A program made the position numbers and the translations under genes. DNA of 64,000 nt from CAZIPN01 sp964541225 (GTDB taxonomy: Bacteria; Actinomycetota; Coriobacteriia; Anaerosomatales; JAAXUF01): NCBI GenBank assembly GCA_964541225.1, contig CAZIPN010000005.1, positions 14,878 through 78,877 of the forward strand, in the 5' to 3' direction. The notes beneath the pieces are model-generated. The model saw only the letters and a list, made by a program, of their open reading frames with translations. It was not told where the DNA came from and made no database searches. Positions 17,716 to 27,706 of the stretch are shown piece after piece (position 1 is the stretch's first letter; each line of letters begins with the position of its first letter).

Positions 17716-19755
17716 TCAGGGCAAGATCGCATCCTTGATGCTGCCGGCGTCAGCCCGCTTGGGCAGACTCTTCACCCACGCCTCAGAAATGAGACTAAGC
17801 CGCTTTGATGCCTCGTAGGCACTGCGTTCGGCCTCACTGGGAGCCACAGCTTGGCCGCTGACAATGCTGAATGCCTGCCCTTGGTCAAACGAGAGGCCCG
17901 GTGTGAACAGCGTCGTGTCGTCGACGAAAGATCCGGCTGGCAGGTACGCCCGAAGGGGGATAAGCGACGGCGCGTTCACAAAAGCACTCCTGCCCAAGTG
18001 CGGCGCGGCAGATAGATCGGCCCCCACCAGATCGGCAATTGTCGGCATGATGTCCACTTGCCCGACCGGCTTGTTGCTGACCTGCATGGTCGTTTGACCC
18101 GGAAGATGGATGATGAGAGGGACCCTCTGTCTGTCGACTGAGGAGTATGGCCGTCCCAGCACCTTCTCGAGAATGCGCTGATCGTCACCAGCCAGAGTCG
18201 GAGTCTGCACCGCCGTGTGGTCCCCGTAGATGACGACGATCGAGTTGTCCCACAATCCGCTCGCTTGGAGCGAAGCCACGAACTCGCCAATGGCCATGTC
18301 CGTGTAGCTTATCGAGCCGAGGTATCTTCCCATGACCGTCTTCTCGTCACTCGCCGAGAGTCGCAAGGGACGGCGTTTCATCGGTATGCAGACGAATGGC
18401 GCGTGTGACGACTCCGTGATGAAGAAGGAGTAGAAAGGCGCGCTACTTGCGGCCTCGCTCTTGAGCACGCGCATCCCGTCGCTGAACAGCACTTGATCCG
18501 ACGCGTGCCACATCTTGTCGCGATTCTTGAAGTAGCTCATGTCCCAATACTGTCGAAAGCCGAGACTGGGATAGAGATTGATGCGGTTCCAGAAGCGGAC
18601 GTCGTTCGCGTGCAGCGTGATCGCGTCATAGCCCTGGTCTCTGAGCACCGCCGGCAGACCATGCAGATCCCGATCTCCGTACTCGACCGAGGCAACGCTG
18701 TTGGCGGGGGCAAACAGAGACGTGTTCACCGTGAACTCGGCATCAACTGTATTTCCGCCCGAGGTCTCGGAATACGTGTACGGGAAATACCAGCTCTGAC
18801 TCGCAAGCTTGTTCAGATTGGGCGTGATTTGCTTGCCCGCGTAGGTTCTGCCCACCACGAAATCCTGAAGTGCCTCAACCTGAATGACGATCACGTTGGT
18901 GCCGCGATACTGGCCGTGCTGCACGGCGCCAATCCGCGCCCCCTGATCACCGTGCCTGATTGAGTCGATCTGCGCCTGCGCGGCCTGGCTGGGAGTCATG
19001 CTCTTCTCATGCGCGAAGGCGGCTGACGCGCTGGAGGAAGTGTCCGGCAAAGCAAGGCGCACAATGGTGCCGATCTGGTACGGGGCGAAGCCCTGTACCC
19101 GCGCCACTGCGGCACCATCGAGTTCCGCAGGCACAAGCAACACGAGAGCGACCTGCACGACCAGCACCCCGAGCGCTGCTGCTGCCACAAGCGTTGTGTT
19201 CTTTCGGGCGCGGTCCTCACCTGCGCGTCGCTGGCCCCATGTGAGCAAGGCCCACAGCCCGAGAACCGGGATGTCGGCGACGTACAGCAGATAGACAGGC
19301 CGCAGTAGCGAACTGACATCGCTGGAAACATCCCTGAGCTGTCCGACAACGCTCAGCATGCGCGGATTGGCAACCGCGCTGAACACCGAGACGTACATCA
19401 CATTGCCCAGCATCAGCAGACTGATTGCCGAGTACATCACGAGATCGAGCGCATAGCTCCGTTTGCGCACGAATACGTCGGCGATGCTGAGCAGAAAGAC
19501 GATTGAGGCGCACTCAAGTGCCAGTCCCACAAGACTCGCCGAGCCCAAACCCAGAACTCGACTCAGAAACGCCTTGGCGATGGCCAACCCGATCAAGACG
19601 ATCAGGAAGAAGTCCCTGCTCGGGCGGGGTGTCTCCTCGTCTGGACTTGGCGGAAGAGCGCTAGCCGCAACTCTCCAGAACCAGTTTCCCAGCCTTGACT
19701 GCCTCAGGGATCTCAACTGGATACTCTCCGTTGAAGCACGCCAGACAGAACTCAT
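17716..19755 (-). CDS. LTA-synthase-like membrane phosphoglycerol transferase/sulfatase (paralogue 2)
   Basis: Same architecture as paralogue 1: membrane helices in about the first 190 residues, then a sulfatase-fold domain with nucleophile Thr in GGNTVDAEF, YGDHTAV for metal binding, and the shared ending WVKSLPKRADAGS. The start is awkward. The first membrane helix (DFFLIVLIGLAIAKAFL) begins only about 16 codons after the purF stop, and no start codon lies between. The ATG at 19755 (AGGTG upstream) and a TTG at 19716 (GGAGAG upstream) both lie inside purF, giving an overlap of 56-95 bases. Confidence 0.85.
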   Translation of the reverse strand: MSSVWRASTESIQLRSLRQSRLGNWFWRVAASALPPSPDEETPRPSRDFFLIVLIGLAIAKAFLSRVLGLGSASLVGLALECASIVFLLSIADVFVRKRSYALDLVMYSAISLLMLGNVMYVSVFSAVANPRMLSVVGQLRDVSSDVSSLLRPVYLLYVADIPVLGLWALLTWGQRRAGEDRARKNTTLVAAAALGVLVVQVALVLLVPAELDGAAVARVQGFAPYQIGTIVRLALPDTSSSASAAFAHEKSMTPSQAAQAQIDSIRHGDQGARIGAVQHGQYRGTNVIVIQVEALQDFVVGRTYAGKQITPNLNKLASQSWYFPYTYSETSGGNTVDAEFTVNTSLFAPANSVASVEYGDRDLHGLPAVLRDQGYDAITLHANDVRFWNRINLYPSLGFRQYWDMSYFKNRDKMWHASDQVLFSDGMRVLKSEAASSAPFYSFFITESSHAPFVCIPMKRRPLRLSASDEKTVMGRYLGSISYTDMAIGEFVASLQASGLWDNSIVVIYGDHTAVQTPTLAGDDQRILEKVLGRPYSSVDRQRVPLIIHLPGQTTMQVSNKPVGQVDIMPTIADLVGADLSAAPHLGRSAFVNAPSLIPLRAYLPAGSFVDDTTLFTPGLSFDQGQAFSIVSGQAVAPSEAERSAYEASKRLSLISEAWVKSLPKRADAGSIKDAILP

Positions 19756-21118
19756 CCGCACACGCACCTGTTGCCTCCACCATCGCTGGTAGAGAGAGAT
19801 AGGCAAGCGAGTCGGCTCCGATGTGTTCGCGGATCTCCTCCACCGTATTCTGCGAGCCGATCAGTTGCTCTTGTGTGTCCGTGTCGATGCCGTAGAAGCA
19901 CGGCCACTTGACCGGAGGAGAGGTGATCCGCATGTGCACCTCGGCAGCTCCGGCCTCGCGCAGGAGTGCGACGAGCTTACGTGTCGTATTGCCGCGCACG
20001 ATGGAGTCATCGACCACGATCAGCCGTTTGCCGGCGATCGAACGCCTCAGCGGATTGAGCTTCAGTCGGATCCCCTGCTGCCTGATCGTTTGGCTCGGCG
20101 AGATGAACGTGCGACCGACGTAGCGATTCTTGGCAAGTCCTTCGCCAAACGGGATTCCACTCGCCTCGGCAAATCCAACCGCTGCAGGAACGCCCGAGTC
20201 GGGCACGCCCATGACCATGTCGGCGTCGACGGGAGCCTCACCGGCAAGCGCGGCACCCATCTGGCGACGCGCTTCATACAAGCCGGTTCCGCACATCTCA
20301 GAATCGGGACGGGCGAAGTAGACGAACTCGAACATGCACAACGACGGCTTGTTCGCGGGAACGGCCTGTTCGGCCTCAACTCCGTCGTCGCTGATCTTGA
20401 GCATCTCGCCCGGTGCAACGTCGCGCACGAACTCCGCGCCGACAATATCGAGCGCACACGTCTCACTGGCAACAACCCATCCCCGCTCATCGAGCTTGCC
20501 GAGAACAAGCGGTCGCACGCCATGCGCGTCACGGAATGCGTACACCGCGTCTTCGGTCGTAAGCACCACAGCGTAGGCGCCTTCGATCAGCTTCATCGTC
20601 TCGCGAATACCCTCGCGAATGTGACCACTCTTCAAGGTGAAATAGCCGACAAGCGTCGTCATGACCTCGGAGTCTGTGGTCGAGCGAAAGCGAATCCCCT
20701 GCACCTTAAGCGCGTCCCGCAGCTCCATCGTGTTCACGAGGTTACCGTTGTGCGCAAGAGCGATGACCTGGTGCCCGATCGCCGAGACATGCGGCTGCGC
20801 GTTCTCCCAGCTCGTCGAGGAGCCGGTGGTTGAGTAGCGCGTGTGGCCGATGGCGACATCGCCGGTCAGCGAATCCAGATCGCTTTCCTTGAAGATGCGC
20901 GAGACCAGGCCCAGGTTCTTGATGACCGTGACCGTCTCGCGGTCACCGACGGCGATGCCGGCAGATTCCTGCCCGCGATGTTGCAGCGCGTGCAGGCCGT
21001 AGTATGTGAGGCGCGCGACATCTTCCCCCGGAGCGTAGACCGCGAATACTCCGCACGCTTCTTCGGGTCGATCCGGCCGTTGATCGAAGAACCGTGCGTC
21101 GTCGGACTCGAGAACCAT
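19661..21118 (-). CDS. purF: Amidophosphoribosyltransferase PurF (Fe-S type)
   Basis: PurF makes phosphoribosylamine from PRPP and glutamine, the first committed purine step. The 485-residue product has an N-terminal propeptide ending before Cys22 (EEACGVFAVY), as in the B. subtilis type that is processed to expose Cys. HALQHRGQESAGIA and VVDDSIVRGNTTRK (PRPP loop) are clear. Four Cys residues for a 4Fe-4S cluster are present: SLCMFEF, WPCFYGID and FCLAC. Cluster and processing are known for the family; here they are inferred. A TGCTAGACT -10-like element lies at about 21163-21171. Confidence 0.96.
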   Translation of the reverse strand: MVLESDDARFFDQRPDRPEEACGVFAVYAPGEDVARLTYYGLHALQHRGQESAGIAVGDRETVTVIKNLGLVSRIFKESDLDSLTGDVAIGHTRYSTTGSSTSWENAQPHVSAIGHQVIALAHNGNLVNTMELRDALKVQGIRFRSTTDSEVMTTLVGYFTLKSGHIREGIRETMKLIEGAYAVVLTTEDAVYAFRDAHGVRPLVLGKLDERGWVVASETCALDIVGAEFVRDVAPGEMLKISDDGVEAEQAVPANKPSLCMFEFVYFARPDSEMCGTGLYEARRQMGAALAGEAPVDADMVMGVPDSGVPAAVGFAEASGIPFGEGLAKNRYVGRTFISPSQTIRQQGIRLKLNPLRRSIAGKRLIVVDDSIVRGNTTRKLVALLREAGAAEVHMRITSPPVKWPCFYGIDTDTQEQLIGSQNTVEEIREHIGADSLAYLSLPAMVEATGACADEFCLACFNGEYPVEIPEAVKAGKLVLESCG

Positions 21119-21211
21119 GCGGTGGGCGCCTCACCTTGCGTTTGAGGGTCGCGAACGCGCGTAGTCTAGCACGATTCGCGCCGAGACGACCCTCAGCCGC
21201 CTTCGGGTGCG

Positions 21212-23686
21212 CTACGAGCTGGGTCTGCTGGAGGCAACGAGGGCGGACCCATTCATGTGCGCTTCCACGCCATTGCGCAAGATGTCGCCGAGTTCTCCTG
21301 CCGAGACGGGCCTGCTGAACAGGAAGCCTTGAATCACGTAGCAACCGCGTTCGCGCAGGAAGGAGAGCTGGCTCTGGGTCTCAACTCCCTCGGCGACTAT
21401 GTCGAGCCCCAACTCACGGCACAGCTCGATGAGCATTGACGCGATCGCCGCGCTCTGCGAATCAACATCGACGTCACGCATGAACTCCTGGGCGATCTTG
21501 AGCGTCTGTACCGGGAAGCGCTTCAGGTAGTTCATCGATGAGTAGCCGGTGCCGAAATCGTCGATCGCAACACGCACACCCATGCTGCGCAAGACGTGCA
21601 GAATGGCCAGCATCTGCTCGACGTTGTAGAGCGCAACAGTCTCGGTAATCTCGAGCTCGAGCATCGAGGCGTCCAACCCGGTGATCTCAAGTGCGTGCGC
21701 TACGTTCTCGGCGATGTTGTGTTGCACGAACTCACGCGCCGAGAGGTTCACTGCCACGCGCCCGAAGTCGAGCCCGTCGGCCATCCACAATTGTGCCTGC
21801 TCGCATGCCGTACTGAGCACCCATCGGCCGATCTCGCCGATGAACCCAGCCTGCTCGGCAAGCTCTATGAACTCGCTTGGCGGAAGCAGTCCGCGAGTCG
21901 GGTGGTTCCAGCGCACAAGAGCCTCAACGCCGACGAACCGCCCGTCGCGCATGTCGACTTGTGGCTGGTAGTACAGCTCGAATTCATCGCGTTCGAGCGC
22001 TTGGCGCATCGCGGCCTCAAGTTCGAGGCGGCCCGCAGCCGACTGACTCATCTCGGGCGTGTAGAGCCGGTAGACGTTGTGGCCCCACTCCTTGGCGCGA
22101 TACATGGCCGCATCGGCGTTGCGGATGAGATCCGACTCGTGATCGCCGTCGTCGGGATATGTCGAGATGCCGATACTCGCGGTCACCCTGAGCTGGTGGC
22201 CGTCCACGTCCAGAATCTGGCTGACGGCCTCAAGGATGCGGTCCGCTAGCGTCGAGACGGCGTCCCGATCCTGAACTCGCGCGATGATCGTGAACTCGTC
22301 GCCTCCTTGGCGGGCGACGGTGTCTTCCTCACGCAACACCTCTCGCAGCTGACCTGCGACCGCCTTGAGCACGCCGTCGCCGATGCCGTGTCCGAGCGTG
22401 TCGTTGATGGCCTTGAAGTCGTCCAAGTCCACGAAGACCACCGCCACGATCTCCTCGCGGCGGCGCGCCTGTGCGAGCGCGCTCGCAAGGCGATCGCGGA
22501 ACAGCGCGCGGTTGGGCAGATCGGTCAGCGGATCGTAGTAGGCCATGCGCTGGATGGTCTCCTGCGCGCGAACCCGATCGGAGATGTCACGCACGATGCA
22601 CTGCACGGCATCGTCGCCTTCATGAGCGAGTCGGCCGACAGACAGCTCCACGTCGAGGAGTTCGCCAGTTGCCCTGCGCAGCTTGACGTGTGTCGGCTTG
22701 CCGAGATTGCCGACCTCGACCGCGCCGAGGAGTTCCTCGGCGGACAGGCCCGAACCGTTGGGTTCGATCAGCACCGCAACCGGAAGGCCAATCGCCTCGG
22801 CGGGGTTGGCGAAGCCCATGAGCCTGGCCCCCGGCGAGTTCAGGAAGACGATGCGTCCGTTGCGATGCACCAGCACCATATCCGGGGAGGCTTCGACCAG
22901 CTGGCGATAACGTAGCTCGGACTCACTGAGTGCGTCGGCCGTGCGCTGGCGCTCCAGAATCTCGGCCTCGAGCGCCTGATTGGTGCCGGCGAGATCCGCC
23001 GTGCGCGCCATGACCAGCTCCTCGAGTTGGTCGCGCGTTCGCGACAGCTGTTCTTGGGCCATGCGCGCGACCGTCACATCGCGCGTTGACTCGATGACCG
23101 ACTCCACCTTCTGCTCGGCATCAAGCACGGGGTAGAAGGTCTGTTCGAGCCATCGCTTGCCTCTGGGAGACTCCTCGGCAATCGTTCGCTCTCTAATGCT
23201 GGCCGTCGCGAAGACCTCTTGGGCGGGGCAGTCCTCGCATTGTTTGGCGTTGTCGTACAAGCTCAAGTGACAGTGCGTGCCGACAAACCCATCGTCGGCC
23301 TCACCGAACGTCCGGTTGGTTTGCGGGTTGGCGTAGAGGACGGTGTACTCAGGGCTAACCCGAACGATTGAGTCCGGGCTGCGGTCGTACATCTCGCGCA
23401 CCCGTGTCTGTTCGTTGGTAAGCAACTGCTCGGCGCGGAACCTTCGCGAATACACGATCTCAAGCGCCAGCGTAGAGGCCAGCATCACGACGACGGCCAC
23501 GAGCCGCAGCACGAGCTGGGATTGGGTAGGAGCGAATGCCGCACTCGCGAAGGACTCGGAGTCGAGAACTCCGTTCACCCATGAGAGCAGCAGCCACATG
23601 ATCGCCGACGACACCACGCCGCCGAACGTGATGATCGCGAGTCTGTCCGCGACCGATAATTGAAACCTACGGGTCCCGGACGACAT
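21212..23686 (-). CDS. Membrane PAS-PAS-GGDEF-EAL cyclic di-GMP enzyme
   Basis: The product of about 824 residues has two helices (about 20-42 and 62-84), a PAS domain (100-210) with QCEDCPAQEVF, a coiled coil, a second PAS domain (260-385), a GGDEF domain (388-550) and an EAL domain (560-805). The cyclase motif QGGDEF is intact and preceded by REED, an RxxD inhibitory site. The phosphodiesterase motifs EALVRW, NLSAREF, EITET, DDFGTGYSS and AEGVET are also intact, so both activities are possible. The ATG at 23686 follows GGGGG closely. It sits between purL and purF on the same strand. Confidence 0.92.
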   Translation of the reverse strand: MSSGTRRFQLSVADRLAIITFGGVVSSAIMWLLLSWVNGVLDSESFASAAFAPTQSQLVLRLVAVVVMLASTLALEIVYSRRFRAEQLLTNEQTRVREMYDRSPDSIVRVSPEYTVLYANPQTNRTFGEADDGFVGTHCHLSLYDNAKQCEDCPAQEVFATASIRERTIAEESPRGKRWLEQTFYPVLDAEQKVESVIESTRDVTVARMAQEQLSRTRDQLEELVMARTADLAGTNQALEAEILERQRTADALSESELRYRQLVEASPDMVLVHRNGRIVFLNSPGARLMGFANPAEAIGLPVAVLIEPNGSGLSAEELLGAVEVGNLGKPTHVKLRRATGELLDVELSVGRLAHEGDDAVQCIVRDISDRVRAQETIQRMAYYDPLTDLPNRALFRDRLASALAQARRREEIVAVVFVDLDDFKAINDTLGHGIGDGVLKAVAGQLREVLREEDTVARQGGDEFTIIARVQDRDAVSTLADRILEAVSQILDVDGHQLRVTASIGISTYPDDGDHESDLIRNADAAMYRAKEWGHNVYRLYTPEMSQSAAGRLELEAAMRQALERDEFELYYQPQVDMRDGRFVGVEALVRWNHPTRGLLPPSEFIELAEQAGFIGEIGRWVLSTACEQAQLWMADGLDFGRVAVNLSAREFVQHNIAENVAHALEITGLDASMLELEITETVALYNVEQMLAILHVLRSMGVRVAIDDFGTGYSSMNYLKRFPVQTLKIAQEFMRDVDVDSQSAAIASMLIELCRELGLDIVAEGVETQSQLSFLRERGCYVIQGFLFSRPVSAGELGDILRNGVEAHMNGSALVASSRPSS

Positions 23687-23878
23687 GCACACCCCCAAAG
23701 GCCCTTCTATCGCACAGAATGTATCGGCGAATAGGGTTCTGGCCTTGAAGGCGAGGAGCAGCCGCGGCAGGTCGCGCTCGGATCAGGCTAGGCAGGTCGC
23801 GCGGGGTCGGCCGCGACAAGGCGCTCGGCTCGGCCGCGGCACACGGCTCCTGAGCGCAGTCAACGGCCGCGGATGAAG

Positions 23879-26134
23879 CTATCCCTCGTGAAGTTCATCG
23901 CTTGCAACGGCGCCTGCGACGAGCGACGCCAGCGCCGGCTCGAATGCGTCGCGCATCTCGTCGAGCGAGACGTCGAGCTTCTCGCCGATCACCAGGCGCT
24001 CCCCGCCCACGGTGCCGAGCACCGCGTAGGGCACCTGGCGCTCACCGAGCAACGCGACGAACGGCTCGGCGGCGTCCTCGGCGACGGTTACGACGATGCG
24101 GCTCTGCGTCTCGCCGAAGAGCGACGCGGCCGGGTGCAACTCGTCATCGAGATGCACGTCAGCGCCTATGCCGCCGGCCATGCAGCTCTCCGCGAGAGTC
24201 ACGGCGATGCCGCCCTCGGAGCAGTCGTGCGCGCTCTTGACGAGCCCGGCTCGGATCGCGTCGCGAACGGCTGACTGCACGTCGCGCTCCAGCTCGAGAT
24301 CGAGCGCGGGCGGACGACCGGCAACCAGCCCGTGCTCGACCTTCAGGTACTCGCTCCCGCCAAGCTCCTCGAGCGACTCGCCGACAAGAACGACCACGTC
24401 GCCCTCGTCCTTGAATGCGACCGTCGCGTGCTTGCTCACGTCGTCCAGCAGGCCGACAAGGCCGACCGTCGGCGTCGGGTAGATGGGCTGGCCGAAGCTC
24501 TCGTTGTAGAAGCTCACGTTGCCGGAGATCACTGGCACGCCGAAGGCTCGGCAGGCATCGGCCATGCCGCGCACCGCCTCGTGGAAGGTCCAGAACACCT
24601 CGGGCTTCTCGGGCGAACCGAAGTTGAGGCAGTCGGTGATCGCGGCCGGATCGCCGCCCGACGCCGAGACGTTGCGCGCGGCCTCGGCAAACGCGATCTG
24701 CGCGCCCACGTACGGGTCGAGATAGCAGTAGCGGCCATTGCAGTCGCTGCTCATCGCGATGCCGCGGCCTTCGTCGCCGATGCGCAAGACCGCCGCGTCG
24801 CCTCCCGGCAGCACGACGGTGTTGAGGATGACCTGGTGGTCGTATTGCTCCCAGATCCATCGCCGCGAGCAGATATTGGGGCTCGCCAGCAAGCCGAGCA
24901 GAACCTCGCCGAGGCGTTCTGGGGTGCTCGGCAGGTCGAGGGTCATCGGATCGAAGGCCTGCACCTCGTCGAGGTAGGCGGGGCGGGTCATGGCGGGGTC
25001 GTAGAGCGGCGCGTCGTGCGCGAGCGTGGCGGCGGGCATGTCGGCGACAATCGTCTCGCCCTCGCGCACCACGAACCTGCCCGTGTCGGTCACACTGCCG
25101 ATCACCGTCGAACGCAGACCCCACTTCTCGCAGACAGCCATCGCCGCGTCGAGCTTCTCGGGCTCGAGAACGGCGAGCATACGCTCCTGGCTCTCGCTCA
25201 CCATGATCTCGAACGGCTTCATCTCGGGCTCACGCTGCGGCACCTTGGTCACATCGATGTCCAGCCCGACTCCGCCACGCGACGCCATCTCCGACGCGCT
25301 GGATGTCAGGCCCGCCGCGCCGAGATCGCCCAGCCCCACAAGCAGCTTGGCCTCGAGCAGCTCCAGGCAGCACTCGATGAGCAGCTTCTCCTCAAATGGG
25401 TCGCCGACCTGCACGGCCGGGCGCTTATCCTCGGCACGCTCGTCGAACTCTTGGCTCGCAAGCACGCATGCTCCGCCGATGCCGTCTCGGCCGGTCGTCG
25501 AGCCGATCATGAGCACGAGGTTGCCGGGGCCGCTCGCCGTGGCGCGCGTAAGGTTCTCCTCGCGCATGAGGCCCAGCGAGAACGCGTTGATGAGGCAGTT
25601 GCCCTCGTAGGCTTCCTCGAAGTACACCTCGCCGCCGACGGTTGGCACGCCGAGGCAGTTGCCATACCCGCCGATGCCGGCGACCGAGCCCTCGAACAGG
25701 TAGCGCTGGCGCGGCTTGTCGAGCGTGCCGAAGCGCAGCGAGTTCAGCGACGCGATCGGCCGAGCACCCATCGTGAAGATGTCGCGGATGATTCCGCCGA
25801 CGCCGGTCGCGGCGCCCTGGTAGGGCTCGATCGCGCTCGGGTGGTTGTGCGACTCCATCTTGAAGGCGACCGCCCAGCCGTCGCCGACGCTGATCACGCC
25901 GGCGTTCTCGCCCGGGCCCTGCAGCACTGCAGGACCCTCGTTGGGGAACATCCGCAGCGCCTTGCGCGAGTGCTTGTAGCTGCAGTGCTCGCTCCACATG
26001 AGCGAGTACATGTAGAGCTCCGTGACGCTCGGAACGCGTCCCAGGATCTCGGCAACCTTCTCGTACTCGACGAGCTTCAGTCCAAGTTCCTCGGCAAGCT
26101 TTGGAGCAAGTTCGGGCGAGAGGGACTCGGGCAT
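23879..26134 (-). CDS. purL: Phosphoribosylformylglycinamidine synthase subunit PurL
   Basis: PurL, with PurQ and PurS, converts FGAR to FGAM using ATP and ammonia. The 751-residue product is the small (Gram-positive type) form, which needs separate PurQ and PurS; both are encoded upstream. Motifs MWSEHCSYKHSRKAL, FKMESHNHPSAIEPYQGAAT, GGEVYFEE and SCYAC-free C-terminal ATPase-like domain HDCSEGGIAVTLAE fit. GAGGAG lies before the ATG. A TACAAT -10 lies 43 bases upstream. Confidence 0.97.
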   Translation of the reverse strand: MPESLSPELAPKLAEELGLKLVEYEKVAEILGRVPSVTELYMYSLMWSEHCSYKHSRKALRMFPNEGPAVLQGPGENAGVISVGDGWAVAFKMESHNHPSAIEPYQGAATGVGGIIRDIFTMGARPIASLNSLRFGTLDKPRQRYLFEGSVAGIGGYGNCLGVPTVGGEVYFEEAYEGNCLINAFSLGLMREENLTRATASGPGNLVLMIGSTTGRDGIGGACVLASQEFDERAEDKRPAVQVGDPFEEKLLIECCLELLEAKLLVGLGDLGAAGLTSSASEMASRGGVGLDIDVTKVPQREPEMKPFEIMVSESQERMLAVLEPEKLDAAMAVCEKWGLRSTVIGSVTDTGRFVVREGETIVADMPAATLAHDAPLYDPAMTRPAYLDEVQAFDPMTLDLPSTPERLGEVLLGLLASPNICSRRWIWEQYDHQVILNTVVLPGGDAAVLRIGDEGRGIAMSSDCNGRYCYLDPYVGAQIAFAEAARNVSASGGDPAAITDCLNFGSPEKPEVFWTFHEAVRGMADACRAFGVPVISGNVSFYNESFGQPIYPTPTVGLVGLLDDVSKHATVAFKDEGDVVVLVGESLEELGGSEYLKVEHGLVAGRPPALDLELERDVQSAVRDAIRAGLVKSAHDCSEGGIAVTLAESCMAGGIGADVHLDDELHPAASLFGETQSRIVVTVAEDAAEPFVALLGERQVPYAVLGTVGGERLVIGEKLDVSLDEMRDAFEPALASLVAGAVASDELHEG

Positions 26135-26176
26135 AGGTGCGACTCCTCAGCGGGTCGAAGCGACGGCGACGAGGTC

Positions 26177-26182
26177 ATTGTA
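26177..26182 (-). promoter_or_regulatory. Probable -10 element of purL (TACAAT)
   Basis: On the minus strand the context is TCGGCTACAATGACC. The same CTACAATG core occurs upstream of purC and purB. No convincing -35 is seen. Confidence 0.5.
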
Positions 26183-26296
26183 GCCGAGCAACCCGCAGCG
26201 CATCAGCGCGCGGTCATAGCCGAAGCGCATCGGGCGGCGATGCGACACTCGGGAACGGGCCGGTCGAACGGGAGTGCGCCCACGCGGCGAGCCTCG

Positions 26297-27706
26297 CTAG
26301 CGTACGAGACCGAGGGTCTCGACCATCTCGGCAGCGCACGCTCCGGCGAACTGCTCGTCTCCGGCGAACCTGGTCGATCCCTTTGAGAAGATGTGGCCGT
26401 CCTTGTGTCGCGCCTGCTGCTTCAAGATGAATCCGATGTGCGCTTTGCCCCACGGGTAGGCGTACGTGTGGCCGGACACGAAGACAGCAACGTCCATCAA
26501 CGCGATGTTGTGCCGCCTCACGGTCGACCAGTCGGTACCTTGCGGATAGTAGATGTTCGCAGTGGCAACCTTGCGCTTCTTGCCGTGGGACCTGACGGTC
26601 TTGGTCCGGTAGATGGTGCCGCCCGGTTTCCTGTATGGCCCGTGATGGAACTTCACTGCGGTCAGCCCGTGCCACATCGTGGTAGAGCGGTTTGAGAACT
26701 CCGATGGCAGATGCGTACGTGTCCACCCCGACACGATGAGGCCCTTGGCCTTCATCTCGCCCGGGGAAACCATGTAGTCGGGATGAATGATCGAGTGGTT
26801 GATGAGCGTGCCGTTGGAGTTGATATTCGACCCGCGAATTCGGCCGTCCTTGCCCACTTGGTCAGGAGTGGCGAACGCCACAAGCGCGTACCAGCGAGCC
26901 TGCGCGTCCCATTGCGAGGCCTTCACGGGATCGCCAGATGCGTACATGCGGGCCGCCAGAAACAGCAGTCCCGCATTCCACGCGTCTTCCTCGGCCTTCG
27001 AGTCACCGGGTGTCAGCACCCTGCCCGTTGCGTCCTTGTAGTAGGGAGGCGGAATCGCGAGTAAGCGATCTGCCTCTGCCGCAACTGCCTTGGCAACGAG
27101 CTCCTGCGTGTAGACGGGCAGCGAGTTCCATATCCTCTTACTGCCAGCCCCGAGGTAGAAGGTCCACAGTGCGGATTGCCAGTTCTCGCCCCATTCTCCC
27201 CGCGCGTGCGAAAGCGCCAGGCCGTTCGTCCACGCAACTGTCCTGCGCAGCGCCTCCGCCCTGCTGACTCCCACCCGCTTGGCGCTGTACGTGCCGTTGG
27301 CAAGCGCGAGCGCCGTGGCGTAGCTCACCGACGCTTGCATTCGGGTCGAACCCGAAACCGGCCCAGCCGCCGCAGCCATCGGCGACGAGAACTGGATGGC
27401 TTTCGCATGAGTCTCAGAGCTCCCGATCGTCGAGAACCCAGCTGGCGGCCGCAGAACCTCGATCGAGCCTGTGACCCCGGCGGTCGAGCTCGCCTCGACA
27501 ATCGAGGTGACCGGGACCGCGGCATAGCGATAGCCAGCGGATCTGAACCACGTCGTGTGCAGATAGCGGAGGCTGTTGTTCTGCTCCTTGATGGCGAGAT
27601 TGCGCAGTGTCTTCGCCATCGCCTTCTTGCTCAGGGCATCAGCTGGCGCGGCGCTCAGCATGAGCACAGCCAGCACGACGAGGCCGATGATCCGCGGAAG
27701 CTTCAC
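26297..27706 (-). CDS. Secreted protein of unknown function
   Basis: The product of about 469 residues has a classic signal peptide (VKLPRIIGLVVLAVLMLSAAPADA) and no later membrane helix. Segments such as AWNAGLLFLAARMYASGD and WDAQARWYALVAFATPDQ suggest an all-helical toroid-like fold as in some polysaccharide lyases, but I do not see catalytic motifs and make no functional claim. The GTG at 27706 gives the cleanest signal peptide and has GGGGAT upstream; an in-frame ATG at 27718 abuts a G-run. It lies between the trkA pair and purL on the same strand. Confidence 0.7.
   Translation of the reverse strand: MKLPRIIGLVVLAVLMLSAAPADALSKKAMAKTLRNLAIKEQNNSLRYLHTTWFRSAGYRYAAVPVTSIVEASSTAGVTGSIEVLRPPAGFSTIGSSETHAKAIQFSSPMAAAAGPVSGSTRMQASVSYATALALANGTYSAKRVGVSRAEALRRTVAWTNGLALSHARGEWGENWQSALWTFYLGAGSKRIWNSLPVYTQELVAKAVAAEADRLLAIPPPYYKDATGRVLTPGDSKAEEDAWNAGLLFLAARMYASGDPVKASQWDAQARWYALVAFATPDQVGKDGRIRGSNINSNGTLINHSIIHPDYMVSPGEMKAKGLIVSGWTRTHLPSEFSNRSTTMWHGLTAVKFHHGPYRKPGGTIYRTKTVRSHGKKRKVATANIYYPQGTDWSTVRRHNIALMDVAVFVSGHTYAYPWGKAHIGFILKQQARHKDGHIFSKGSTRFAGDEQFAGACAAEMVETLGLVR

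Noticed and set aside
24332..26386. A 684-codon frame on the plus strand
   Set aside because: It is antisense to purL, has shadow-type composition rich in Arg, His and Val, and shows no motifs. Long antisense frames are common in GC-rich coding DNA.
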